A stretch of 64,000 bases of DNA from contig SUUE01000001.1 of assembly GCA_015062685.1 (NCBI GenBank), positions 209,704-273,703 on the forward strand, in the 5' to 3' direction. Source of the stretch: Coriobacteriaceae bacterium (GTDB lineage Bacteria > Actinomycetota > Coriobacteriia > Coriobacteriales > Eggerthellaceae). Below are positions 54,690 to 63,539 of the stretch, piece by piece; within the stretch, counting starts at the first letter, position 1; each line of letters begins with the position of its first letter. The notes under the pieces are model-generated. The model saw only the letters and a list, made by a program, of their open reading frames with translations, searched no databases and was not told the DNA's origin. The translations under genes were made by a program, and so were the position numbers.

Positions 54690-55947
54690 CTTCTAGCTTT
54701 TGTAGCGGATACGAAAGCGTTTCATATATTACGTCGGTACTCGTTGTAACGTCTTTGACACGAACCCCATCCTCGGACTTCTGGGCAAAGTAATAGTGGC
54801 AGGCACCGGCCACTCTGTGCTTGCGTGAATAAACTTCAATTGATCGAAGGAAATACGGGCTATGCGTATTCAGCAAAATGTGCATTCCGAATTCTTTCTG
54901 CAAAAGCACAATGATTTCAGCGAACAGCAACTGCCATTCAGGATGAAGATGGATTTCTGGCTCATCGAGAATGAGCGTGCCATTTTGCTGAACCGCGCCA
55001 TTTGAGATCAGCATTTTCAAAATAGCGAACATCTTCATTCCTGCTGATATGTTTCTTATATCGACATCCTCTTCAATGCCATCGACGTGATATGAAAGCC
55101 CCCTCCGAGTAGATTGCGTTTTAATCTCACCCGGAACAGCCATCGAGAGCTTGTTGAAAACCGAATGCAGTTTCTGATTGATTATTGCCTCATCCACCGC
55201 AGTTGGCTCATCAAAAAAATCATTATTGTATATATCAGAAACAAGATGCTGCCGATGGCTTGCAAAACGCCGCTCCCCATCATCAGGAGGACCTAACAGC
55301 CTACCATCATCAACAACATAAGGATCGTCAATATAAATCGCTTCTGCCTGAAGAGACACTCCTTCTTCCTGTACATGCACTTTATTATTCGCAATTGAAA
55401 CGGTTAAATAATCGTTCTTTACCTTAAGCTTCACCAAAGCCGCATTGGAGGTACGCATATTATTAATTTGCTTATTGAACTCAGAATTGAAGATGTTGTC
55501 GAGCATGACCTCAACTACGGAATCATCAGGAGCTCGAAGGATCTGGAGTATCCTTTCGAATGAATACTCCACGATATCATCAACATTTTCTCCGTTCCTT
55601 AAATTCAAACCCTGAGCACAAGCGAGGATTTCAGCCCGAAGAGATTCATTGTCACTAACTAACGTTTCAGCATTTAAGACCATACGGTCAGCGGCAATCT
55701 TTAAGGGATCCAAACGCAGCATGCCGCCCCTGTTTCTAAAATACGCATCCTGAATCGCACGCATTATCGAATTCGCTTTACTGGCGGCTACGCGCATATT
55801 CAGCCTGCTGAAACCGTTGAAGATGCACCATAACGTTTTGCCAATTGTGCTCTTTCCGGCATCATTGGGACCCGCAATAACGGTGATTCCATCGATAACA
55901 ATATCAGCACTGCTAATCTTTCCAACATTTTCAATATGAAGGCGCAT
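54667..55947 (-). CDS. AAA/OLD-like ATPase of a two-gene module
   Basis: 426 aa, RecF/OLD-type ABC ATPase fold. LHIENVGKISSADIVIDGITVIAGPNDAGKSTIGKTL gives the first strand and Walker A. A long helical insert (70-230) follows. Then come the signature-like NISAGMKMFAILKML, Walker B GTLILDEPEIHLHPEW and the switch LLNTHSPYFLRSIEVYS. There is no TOPRIM domain at the C-terminus, unlike OLD nucleases. GGAGG 5 bases before the ATG at 55947 sets the start five codons inside the ORF track. The likely role is sensing with a nuclease effector (the next gene). About 43% GC against 63% in the flanks points to transfer. Confidence 0.8.
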   Translation of the reverse strand: MRLHIENVGKISSADIVIDGITVIAGPNDAGKSTIGKTLWCIFNGFSRLNMRVAASKANSIMRAIQDAYFRNRGGMLRLDPLKIAADRMVLNAETLVSDNESLRAEILACAQGLNLRNGENVDDIVEYSFERILQILRAPDDSVVEVMLDNIFNSEFNKQINNMRTSNAALVKLKVKNDYLTVSIANNKVHVQEEGVSLQAEAIYIDDPYVVDDGRLLGPPDDGERRFASHRQHLVSDIYNNDFFDEPTAVDEAIINQKLHSVFNKLSMAVPGEIKTQSTRRGLSYHVDGIEEDVDIRNISAGMKMFAILKMLISNGAVQQNGTLILDEPEIHLHPEWQLLFAEIIVLLQKEFGMHILLNTHSPYFLRSIEVYSRKHRVAGACHYYFAQKSEDGVRVKDVTTSTDVIYETLSYPLQKLEDDEYGIY

Positions 55948-56056
55948 GCTACCTCCGCTCATACACGCAATCCTTGTTTGGTTATCCTAGCATACCAACT
56001 GTGTCAGCAAGCACTTATACACTTTGCCCTAAACTCTTATTAAACTAATCCCTGTT

Positions 56057-56334
56057 TCAGAATATAAACGATCCGCTTCTTACTCGAGAGTTTAGAATCG
56101 TGCAGAATGAGTTGCGGCCACCACGCTTCCAAATGGTTCCATCGACGTCGCCAAACATAGATCGATCGTAATGGTCATTTGGCCCTATGTTTAGCGATAC
56201 TCCGGACCGAACGGCCGCTTGGACGAACATGAATTCGCCGTGGTCGCCATCAATCTCTATCGGAGTATGACCTCATCGCCTGACGCTAATCGACGAGTCA
56301 CGAGATGCTTACAGCCATAGCACGTCGCATTCAT
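56057..56334 (-). pseudogene. Frameshifted small protein remnant
   Basis: From the ATG at 56334 one frame reads MNATCYGCKHLVTRRLASGDEVILR and stops. Another frame, opening at the same place, continues GHTPIEIDGDHGEFMFVQ... through VDGTIWKRGGRNSFCTILNS to a TGA at 56057. Joined by a one-base shift they give about 91 residues of protein-like composition with an N-terminal CxxC. I do not recognise the family. It lies between the ATPase gene and the IS element. Confidence 0.45.
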
Positions 56335-56619
56335 CCAACTGGTTTAGATGCCGGCATCACCGAACTCAACGTGTATAGAGCCCCTCGCTGTGTTCATTAT
56401 TCAACACATATTGAGTGGCTGCATCAGGCCTTGTTGGTGGTACCATCAATTTGTGAGTATTGCGGCGTTTGAGTAGCACCCGATTCGCGCTTTCCGTATC
56501 ACCCGACCAAGTGGCCTATTCGCGCAATCCGTAGCACCCGTTTCGCGGGCGCGTATCGCCGTGCAGCCTCCTTACAATCGTTACGCCATGTAACCGATCG
56601 TACGGAAGGAGCGTGCACC

Positions 56620-58191
56620 ATGGCGAGAAAGATAAGGGCGAAGCTGATAATGGAGCTTCGCGAGCAAGGGCTGTCGAGGAGGATGATAGCCAAGACGCGC
56701 CGCATGTCGATGGAGTCGGTTTGCGATGTGTTCGACATCGCGGCCGATCGCGGCATCGGCTGGGACGAGGTCAAGGACATGTCCGACGACGACGTCTACC
56801 GCCTCTTCTACCCTGACAGGCACGTCCGTGAGAGCATCTTCGAGGAGCCCGATTGGGAATACGTCCACAAGGAGATGGCCAAGGTCGGCGTAAACCTGCG
56901 GCTGCTTCACGACGAGTACAAGGAGAGGTGCCGCCGAACCGGCAAGGTGGCCATGGGCTACACCAAGTTCTGCGGCGACTACGGCGACTGGGCGGTCGCC
57001 AACAACCTCACGAAGCGCATCGAGCACAAGGCCGGGCAGGCCTGCGAGGTGGACTGGTCGGGGCCGACGCTCGGCAAGGGACTCGTCGACCCGACGACCG
57101 GCGAGGTCTCCAAGGTATACCTGTTCGTCGGCGTGCTGCCGTTCAGCCAGAACGCCTACTTCGAGCCGACGCTGGACATGAAGGAGCGAACCTGGCTCCG
57201 CTGCCATGTCCACATGTACGAGTTTTGGGGCGGCGTCCCCGACAGGACCGTTTGCGACAACCTCAAGGCCGGCGTGATCAAGCACCCGCGCGAGGGCGAG
57301 ATAGTGCTCAACGACGCCTACGAGGCTCTCGGCGAGCACTACATGACCGCCATCATGCCCGCCCAGGTCGGGAAGCCGAAGCAGAAGCCGTCTGCGGAAG
57401 GGACCGTCCGGGATGCGGCGACGTGGGTCATCGCCCAGCTGCGCAACCGCACGTTCACCAGCTTCGACGAGGTGGTGCTCGCCGTGCGCGAATGCAACGC
57501 TGCCTACAACGCCCATCCCTTCCAGAAGAGGGAGGGCAGCCGCGACTCGGTCTTCGCCGAGGCGGAGGCAGCGGAGCTCAAGCCGCTGCCCGACGTCCGC
57601 TACGACGTCGCCGAATGGGTCTACAACCGCTCGGTCAACCTCGACTTCCACGTCGTGTACGCCAAGAACCGCTATTCCGTGCCCCACCGCTACGTCGGGC
57701 GCAAGGTCGATCTGCGGGTCGGCGAGTCCACGCTGTCAATCTACCACGCCGGCGACCGCATCGCCACCCACCGGCTGCTGCCCGCGTACGTCAGGAACGG
57801 CTACTCCACCGACGAGTCGCACATGCCCGAGGCCTTTCTCAAGCCCGAGTGGGACGACGTGCGCATAAAGGGCTGGGCGAAGCGGGTCGGCCCGAACTGC
57901 GCGGCCGTCGTCGAGCGCATCTTCGACCGCGCCAAGGTCAAGGAGCAGGCGTACAACCCGTCGCTTTCCGTGCTCAACCTCTCTAAGAAGTACGGCGAAC
58001 AGCGTCTGGAGGCCGCATGCGCCCACGCCCTCCCGAAGCTGAACTCGCCGCGCTACAAGCATCTGAAGGCGATTCTCGATTCCGGGCTCGACGACCCGAC
58101 GGCACAGGTGCCGGCGCGGAGGAGGCCGGACGGCGGGCCGGGATCGGGCCCCAAGGGCCATGTGCGCGGTGCCGACTACTACAGGGAATAG
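56620..58191 (+). CDS. istA: IS21-family transposase IstA
   Basis: DDE transposase, 523 aa, intact. An N-terminal HTH (IRAKLIMELREQGLSRRMIAKTRRMSMESV) is followed by the catalytic Asp in CEVDWSG, the second Asp in TVCDNLKAGV and the Glu in KPSAEGTVRD. A C-terminal beta-rich domain (YVGRKVDLRVGESTLSIYHAGDRIATHRL) is typical of IstA. GGAG precedes the ATG. Together with IstB it could make the element active. Confidence 0.93.
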   Translation: MARKIRAKLIMELREQGLSRRMIAKTRRMSMESVCDVFDIAADRGIGWDEVKDMSDDDVYRLFYPDRHVRESIFEEPDWEYVHKEMAKVGVNLRLLHDEYKERCRRTGKVAMGYTKFCGDYGDWAVANNLTKRIEHKAGQACEVDWSGPTLGKGLVDPTTGEVSKVYLFVGVLPFSQNAYFEPTLDMKERTWLRCHVHMYEFWGGVPDRTVCDNLKAGVIKHPREGEIVLNDAYEALGEHYMTAIMPAQVGKPKQKPSAEGTVRDAATWVIAQLRNRTFTSFDEVVLAVRECNAAYNAHPFQKREGSRDSVFAEAEAAELKPLPDVRYDVAEWVYNRSVNLDFHVVYAKNRYSVPHRYVGRKVDLRVGESTLSIYHAGDRIATHRLLPAYVRNGYSTDESHMPEAFLKPEWDDVRIKGWAKRVGPNCAAVVERIFDRAKVKEQAYNPSLSVLNLSKKYGEQRLEAACAHALPKLNSPRYKHLKAILDSGLDDPTAQVPARRRPDGGPGSGPKGHVRGADYYRE

Positions 58192-58201
58192 GGGGCTTGC
58201 G

Positions 58202-58942
58202 ATGATAGACGAGGAAACCAGGAGGAAGCTGCGCGAGTTGAACATGGGCGAGATGGTCGAGGCGCTCGACCTGCAGGATTCCGACAGGACGACGATGGCG
58301 GTGCCGTTCGACGAGCGGGTGCGCATGATGGTCGATTACGCCTACGAGGCCAAGTACGCCTCGAGCGTGAAGCGGCTGGTGCAGCGTGCCAAGCTGCGCT
58401 TCCCGGATGCGGAGATTGGCGAGATGATATACGACGGGCGCGGCATCGACGGCGTCCTCATCCGCGAAGCGGGCACCTGCCAGTTCATGGAATCGGCGTC
58501 CAACGTGGTGATAGAGGGATGTACCGGGACCGGCAAAAGCTACCTTGCTTGCTGCCTGGCCAAACAGGCCTGCAGGAAGCGCCGGAGCGCCCGGTATGTG
58601 AGACTTCCCGACCTGCTGATGGAGCGCGACGAGCTCGCCGCCACCGAGCGGTCGAACGCCAAGATCCTGAAGAAGTACGCACGCTACGAAATCCTGATCT
58701 TGGACGAATGGCTCACCGAGGACGTGAACGACGTCGACATCTCCTTCCTGTTCGAGCTGATCGAGCGGCGCTATGCGACGAAATCGACCGTGCTCTGCAC
58801 TCAGTACACGCCGGCAGAGTGGCACGGCCGCCTCGGGGGCGGCGTGCAAGCCGACGCCATGGTCGATCGCCTGGTTCACGGCTCCGTAAGAATCGACTTG
58901 GGCGACGTCAACGTGCGCAAGCTGCTCGCCGGCAGGAAGTAG
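58202..58942 (+). CDS. istB: IS21-family AAA+ helper ATPase IstB
   Basis: DnaC-like ATPase that aids target choice and transposition; 246 aa from the ATG at 58202 (AGGGGG upstream). Walker A EGCTGTGKSYLACCLA, Walker B EILILDEWL, sensor region STVLCTQYTPAEWHGRLGGG. The ORF track's start 14 codons earlier overlaps istA and has no ribosome site. Intact. Confidence 0.92.
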   Translation: MIDEETRRKLRELNMGEMVEALDLQDSDRTTMAVPFDERVRMMVDYAYEAKYASSVKRLVQRAKLRFPDAEIGEMIYDGRGIDGVLIREAGTCQFMESASNVVIEGCTGTGKSYLACCLAKQACRKRRSARYVRLPDLLMERDELAATERSNAKILKKYARYEILILDEWLTEDVNDVDISFLFELIERRYATKSTVLCTQYTPAEWHGRLGGGVQADAMVDRLVHGSVRIDLGDVNVRKLLAGRK

Positions 58943-59125
58943 CGATACGCTTCTGCGAAACGGGCGATGCCCAAACGGCGTGAGCGCCGATACGCAAACC
59001 GCGAAAAGAGCGGTGCTCACGCCGCGTAATAATCACTCCCATCACCGTTGCCCATCTGACTTGATGACCTATCAAAAAACAAGGCTGAATCGCGCATAAA
59101 GCGACAATACAAAAAAGATGCAAGT

Positions 59126-59300
59126 CTATTGAATTGAGCCAGCTATTCTTAAAACATGTGAGTAAACCATCATCGACTTCAGCATGAAATGTAACGATGC
59201 TGAATTCATTCTCTCAAGCCACTCAATCGTCGTCTCGACATTTTCTTTATCTCCATCGACAGGCCTAATGTCCCTGCAACTTAGCGTAGCCTGAATAGTG
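59126..59300 (-). pseudogene. Out-of-frame coding remnant overlapping the NACHT gene 3' end
   Basis: In a frame shifted from the NACHT gene, the minus strand stays open through CRDIRPVDGDKENVETTIEW, LERMNSASLHFMLKSMMVYS and HVLRIAGSIQ to TAG at 59126. Composition is protein-like, but no ATG, GTG or TTG starts it properly. It may be the former C-terminus of the NACHT protein after an indel, or a piece of a neighbouring gene cut by the IS. Confidence 0.4.
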
Positions 59301-62211
59301 ATTCCACTTCTTCCTTAACTCGTTTGATTACAGTCTTCCTAATGTATGTGCAATCTCTAAGTACATCGGCGCTTCCAATTTGCCACTCATGGTAATTAGT
59401 GCCAGGTCTTCCAAGCATCCTTGCAACCTTTGTGTATTCGTTTGCGCGTTCTGCAAACCCTCCACCAGGAAACGCCTCGGGGAAAAAGCCTGTTACGAAC
59501 TCGACCTTTGTATCCTCGTCCTTATCAGTTGGAAACTGCGAGATGCGAATATGCCAATCGGAACCGTAATCGTCACCATCGCCCTTTCTTAACGCAACCC
59601 GTAGCGATAAAGGACCTTCAACGTACGAGGGCAAGTAAGGGCATAATCCGCCCATGAAAGTTTCAACGTATTCTCTGTATGATCGTTCGCATTCCAGAAG
59701 CGCTATCGCGCATCGCTTCTTTACGGTCTCTTCTTTGTACATATCCCAAACCCACCTGCTAGCGCAATCGACATTGTCGGGCTCTGGTGGTAGGAAGCGG
59801 AGATATTCCTCTCCGCTCATTTCGAGAAGCTTTATCAAGCAATATAGAACGCTATTTGGAATCGTAACGCCATCGATATTGATGAGATAATCGGGCTTTC
59901 CGTTGATAATAGCGCCGAATTCGTCAGCATTGCAGTTTCGAAGGGTGAGAATCTCTCTTTTCCCCGTATCGCTCCAACGACTGAGGCTTCTATTCCTCAG
60001 TGCGCCTTCAATCAGCCCGACACGCATGCCGAGCGGTTCCGTAAGAATTGTCGTAGACGACTTGAAGAAACTCTCGATATCATCGGATACCATCGAAATG
60101 GCTATTTCCCGCGCACAGTCGATGCCTCCATAGATGTTTTTGACACGATACACGTGAACTTCTGGCCTATCGGACGCTCTGAGGCTTAATATGGGCATGA
60201 CAATTCCATCAGCCGTTGTCATCGTTGGTCCTTGAGCATCATCGGACAATTCCACGGATATAGCGTCATCACCATCGTTGCGTTTCTCAAGAAGCTCGAT
60301 ATGCATAACGGTCGTATATGGGCTATACGACACGTTTGCACGAATTGGCGTATCGAGCGCCGACAGGGACCTCCAGAACGGTATATGGGGCTTCATGGCC
60401 TCAAGGTAGATGGCCGAGATGTTGATGTAGCTTTTCAGGGCTTGCCTCGCAATCGCTTCGATTTCTTCTTTGCTCGGAGCATCCTGCACCTGCTCAGAAA
60501 GGTTCTGGCGGCCCCGAAGGCAGTCCATATAAAGAGCCAGATTGTTGCACTCTAGGTAATCGAAAACAACTGCTTGCTTATCGCCGCTCTTTATACATCC
60601 GCATAACAATTGGAAGAGATTCGCGAGGAGCTTTTCGTGCCCATGCTTCTCGCAGAAAGACTTTATGTAGGACTTGCTTTGATGTGCGAGATAATCTGCA
60701 GCCAAGTATTCCTGCAATACACAATGAGAAAAGTCAGTGCCATCATGGGTTTTCACGAGCAGCCCGCTCCTTTTCCCATGTGCTTCGATTTGATTTGCCT
60801 CTTCAGCCGTCATGGCTGAGATGAGGAAGGATCTTAATGGAAGCGTTTCTGGGTCGAGGAGTTTCTTTAAAGCGTAGGATCCAAGCTGACGCCTAACATA
60901 GGATGAATCCATTTCTGCATCTGGCTCTATCTTAAAATCAAGCATGCTGGTAATACATTCGTCGTATACGGCAGATAAATTCCTTGGAACTGCGTTATCG
61001 CCTTGAACGTAAAGGAATCTCACGAGACAAGAAAGATGTAACGGGTTTTGCATCAGTTTGCGACCAGCATCGCTGAATCGACTCATCACGCTATGCGCAT
61101 GATATATGCCGTTGGCCTTCAGAAAACCGATGACTTGTTCGTTGCTTAAGCTATCGAGCCGCACACAGTCAATGCCAATAATCGAGCAGTCGCTTTCGAC
61201 ACGTGACGAGCAGATTATTTGCGATCTTTCGCGTCGAGCGTACAAGGCTAATTCGTTTAAAAGAAGATCACGATCTTTTCTCGCCTCATCAAGCCCATCA
61301 ACCATCAAACAGAACAAATCCGGGTTTGCCGCAACAAATTCCCCGCTTATCTCAGGTGTTGTTTTTGCGATTGCGCATGCTGCTCCATCTTCTAGTGAGC
61401 TGTATTGACGTGACCAGCCGCGCGCTTCAAGAATAACGGGAATTCGAGTGCTTTCGCCATCGAGATAATACCGTGCAAGCTCAGAGGCCAGGCTAGCGAT
61501 AAGCTCGCTTTTTCCTATACCAGGCTCGCCTGATATGAGCATAGAAGAGTTCGCCTTTGCAAGATCAGCAGAAGTGACGCTCTCCTTCGTGCGCCCCCTG
61601 TGAACAGTTCTCTCGATTGAGTCCGATTTGGTCATCTGGATAACCTGTTCGCAGTATCTCGCCAGAATGGGACGAACACGATCTCGCTCGGAAATGGCTT
61701 CGGTTTTAATTGCCTTTGCCCTTTCAAATGAGAACTCTGTATAGATTCTTGGCCAAGTCTTCGCAAGCTCCGATGGCGTTTCTGCTGAAAACTGCTTATC
61801 TGCCGCGTTTAGAACGCTCACGAAAAAACGAAACGACGTACCGTTCGTGATGCAATAAAGCGGTGCGCGCGTCCAGTGAGTATAGAACTCCGCCTGCGTC
61901 CTAGCGTCGTCGAGTTCCTCATCAGGACCCTTCACTTCCACTGCAAGAAGAGTGGTATCTCGATACTCATCGCTCAATGCCGTTTCGCGATCAGGCTTAG
62001 CAGTTTTTTTCGTGTAGCACATCGCATCGGCTTTTTTAGGTGAGGGCTTCGACCGTCCTTCGTTGTAGTAAACGGGAACCTCGGTTGAGATGAACTCCGA
62101 TGGATATCCGAGTATTGCGAGAAGCTTCATAACAACTTTTGCGCGCACGTCTTCTTCGCTGTTGAGCTGCTCCATCTCTATTGCTCTTACAAGTTCATCG
62201 CATCCCGACAT
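59281..62211 (-). CDS. HsdR-like nuclease domain fused to NACHT NTPase (putative anti-phage STAND protein)
   Basis: 976 aa, low GC. The N-terminal PD-(D/E)XK domain of the type I restriction HsdR_N kind has Asp62 (KKADAM), Glu92-x-Lys94 (LAVEVKG) and Gln106 (TQAEFY). The NACHT domain spans about 215-480, with Walker A GEPGIGKS (228-235), Walker B LFCLMVDGLDEA (299-310) and an arginine-bearing QIICSSR sensor. A helical region (QEYLAADYLAHQ, as in NACHT winged-helix areas) is followed by a C-terminal region of about 400 residues with no visible repeats, the likely sensor. This order matches bacterial NLR-like defence proteins (Avs, bNACHT) that cut DNA on phage sensing. AAGGAG is 7 bases before the ATG. 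It starts only 16 bases after the DUF4143 gene. Confidence 0.82.
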   Translation of the reverse strand: MSGCDELVRAIEMEQLNSEEDVRAKVVMKLLAILGYPSEFISTEVPVYYNEGRSKPSPKKADAMCYTKKTAKPDRETALSDEYRDTTLLAVEVKGPDEELDDARTQAEFYTHWTRAPLYCITNGTSFRFFVSVLNAADKQFSAETPSELAKTWPRIYTEFSFERAKAIKTEAISERDRVRPILARYCEQVIQMTKSDSIERTVHRGRTKESVTSADLAKANSSMLISGEPGIGKSELIASLASELARYYLDGESTRIPVILEARGWSRQYSSLEDGAACAIAKTTPEISGEFVAANPDLFCLMVDGLDEARKDRDLLLNELALYARRERSQIICSSRVESDCSIIGIDCVRLDSLSNEQVIGFLKANGIYHAHSVMSRFSDAGRKLMQNPLHLSCLVRFLYVQGDNAVPRNLSAVYDECITSMLDFKIEPDAEMDSSYVRRQLGSYALKKLLDPETLPLRSFLISAMTAEEANQIEAHGKRSGLLVKTHDGTDFSHCVLQEYLAADYLAHQSKSYIKSFCEKHGHEKLLANLFQLLCGCIKSGDKQAVVFDYLECNNLALYMDCLRGRQNLSEQVQDAPSKEEIEAIARQALKSYINISAIYLEAMKPHIPFWRSLSALDTPIRANVSYSPYTTVMHIELLEKRNDGDDAISVELSDDAQGPTMTTADGIVMPILSLRASDRPEVHVYRVKNIYGGIDCAREIAISMVSDDIESFFKSSTTILTEPLGMRVGLIEGALRNRSLSRWSDTGKREILTLRNCNADEFGAIINGKPDYLINIDGVTIPNSVLYCLIKLLEMSGEEYLRFLPPEPDNVDCASRWVWDMYKEETVKKRCAIALLECERSYREYVETFMGGLCPYLPSYVEGPLSLRVALRKGDGDDYGSDWHIRISQFPTDKDEDTKVEFVTGFFPEAFPGGGFAERANEYTKVARMLGRPGTNYHEWQIGSADVLRDCTYIRKTVIKRVKEEVESLFRLR

Positions 62212-62227
62212 GTCGTCGCTCCTTCTT

Positions 62228-63439
62228 CTACACCGCCCATACGGGCACAGCCTGCACGTTATCGCTCACGAAATATGGGGCCTCCGCCTGGCAGAGCACA
62301 TGGCCGAACCCCACCTCGTAATCAGGCATGCCCTCGAGGCAGGAGAAGCTCTTGACAGCATCTGAGCCCACGGTCGCGGCAGTTTTCACCTCTACAGGAT
62401 GCAGCGTCCTGCCGCGTTGGACGACCAGGTCGATCTCGCGCTTCTTGGCATCGCGGTAGAACCATATGTCCCGCAGGCTCGCGCCCGCGTTCATATGGCT
62501 CTTCAATACCTCACCTACGGCGAACGTCTCGAACATGTGGCCCGCCACGGCCCCCCGCTCGAGCGCGTCCGGCGTAGTCCAGCGGGCGAGATGGCACGCG
62601 AGGCCCGTGTCCGCGAAGAAGAGCTTCGGGGTCTTCGCGAGCCGCTTCTCGACGTTCGCCCAGAAAGGATGCAGCAGGTGGATGACGCCGGAGGCCTCGA
62701 GCACCGACGCCCACGACTGCACGGTCTTGTAGTCCACGCCCACCGTCCTGGCGATGTCGCTCGCGTTGAACAGCTGCCCCGTGCGCGCCGCGCAGGCGAC
62801 CATGAAGCTGTAGAACCGCGACTCGTCCTTCACGTTCACGAGATCGCGCACGTCGCGCTCGAGGTAGGCGCGCACGTAGTCGGTGTAGAAGGGGTCCCAC
62901 TCGATGCCCGGGTCCTGGAGCTCTGGCATGCTCCCCCGGTGGATGACCTCCCAGATGCTCTTGGGTGCCGGCGGCACGTCGGCCGCCTTGAGCTCTGCTG
63001 GCACGTAAGCGCGCGGTGCCGCAGCGACGCCGGTAATCTCGCGCAGGGAGAGCCCCGCCATCTGGATGATGCGGACGCGGCCGGCGAGCGACTCGCTCAC
63101 GCCTTTCATCAGGTGGTAGGTCTGCGACCCGGTGAGCACGACGGTGCCCTTCTCGTCGGATTTGTCCACGAGGAACTTCACGGTGGAGAACAGCTGCGGC
63201 GCCTTCTGCACTTCGTCGATGATGATCGGCAGCTCGTGGCTGCGGAAGAACAGCAGCGCGTCCTGGGTTGCCTGCAGGAGCGCCGAGGGGTCTTCCATGG
63301 TCACGTAGTTGTAGCGGCTCCCCAGATGGTGCCTGAGCATCGTGGTCTTGCCGACCTGCCGTGCACCCGTGACGAGCACGACCTTGCCCTGCCCGAGCAT
63401 GCGGTCGACGGTGCGTTCCACCTCGCGTTCGATATACAT
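62228..63439 (-). CDS. ATP-binding protein of the AAA_14/DUF4143 family
   Basis: 403 aa. The AAA domain (VLVTGARQVGKTTMLRHHLG, PIIIDEVQKAP, VVLTGSQTY) is followed by a winged-helix segment (NASDIARTVGVDYKTVQSW) and a C-terminal DUF4143 part. The latter contains FADTGLACHL and a nuclease-like REIDLVVQRGRTLHPVEVKTAA (D...E-x-K). The family is widespread in gut bacteria with no settled function. GGAGG 6 bases before the ATG at 63439 sets the start nine codons inside the ORF track. GC is host-like, in contrast with the next gene. Confidence 0.88.
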   Translation of the reverse strand: MYIEREVERTVDRMLGQGKVVLVTGARQVGKTTMLRHHLGSRYNYVTMEDPSALLQATQDALLFFRSHELPIIIDEVQKAPQLFSTVKFLVDKSDEKGTVVLTGSQTYHLMKGVSESLAGRVRIIQMAGLSLREITGVAAAPRAYVPAELKAADVPPAPKSIWEVIHRGSMPELQDPGIEWDPFYTDYVRAYLERDVRDLVNVKDESRFYSFMVACAARTGQLFNASDIARTVGVDYKTVQSWASVLEASGVIHLLHPFWANVEKRLAKTPKLFFADTGLACHLARWTTPDALERGAVAGHMFETFAVGEVLKSHMNAGASLRDIWFYRDAKKREIDLVVQRGRTLHPVEVKTAATVGSDAVKSFSCLEGMPDYEVGFGHVLCQAEAPYFVSDNVQAVPVWAV

Positions 63440-63464
63440 GAGCGCCTCCTGTCTTTCCGGAAGC

Positions 63465-63493
63465 ATTATTGCTCAATTATCGAATGAGGTCAA
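63465..63493 (-). promoter_or_regulatory. Promoter of the DUF4143-NACHT genes
   Basis: Minus strand TTGACC (63493-63488), a 17-base spacer, then AATAAT (63470-63465). The start site would be about 20 bases before the ATG. The only good promoter upstream of the NACHT gene on this strand. Confidence 0.65.
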
Positions 63494-63495
63494 AT

Positions 63496-63514
63496 TTAGG
63501 AATAGTTATCCTAA
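63496..63514. promoter_or_regulatory. Operator-like inverted repeat upstream of the DUF4143 promoter
   Basis: TTAGGAATAGTTATCCTAA, 7 of 9 positions paired, directly upstream of the -35. It could bind a regulator; none is adjacent. Confidence 0.35.
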
Positions 63515-63539
63515 TAGTATCTATTTCGATATGGACATG

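Larger units (their letters stand above)
56452..59035 (+). mobile_element. IS21-family insertion sequence
   Basis: istA and istB are flanked by multiple related repeats, as in this family. The left end carries TGTGAGTATTGCGGCG and two copies of ATTCGCGCnnTCCGTAnCACCC-like sequence (about 56483 and 56517). The right end carries the inverted matches (CGATACGCAAACCGCGAAAA and GGTGCTCACGCCGCGTAATA). Ends were set by eye to TG...CA and may be off by a few bases; no target duplication was found. Its GC (about 62%) is host-like while the DNA around it is AT-rich. Confidence 0.8.

Noticed and set aside
54667-55947. Assigning the ATPase pair to PARIS, Gabija or Septu
   Set aside because: There is no TOPRIM or DUF4435 in the partner, no helicase and no HNH motif; the visible partner core is PD-(D/E)XK-like.
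56440-59046. CCATCA near both IS21 ends as a target duplication
   Set aside because: The two copies do not abut the best-aligned ends, so the match is probably chance.
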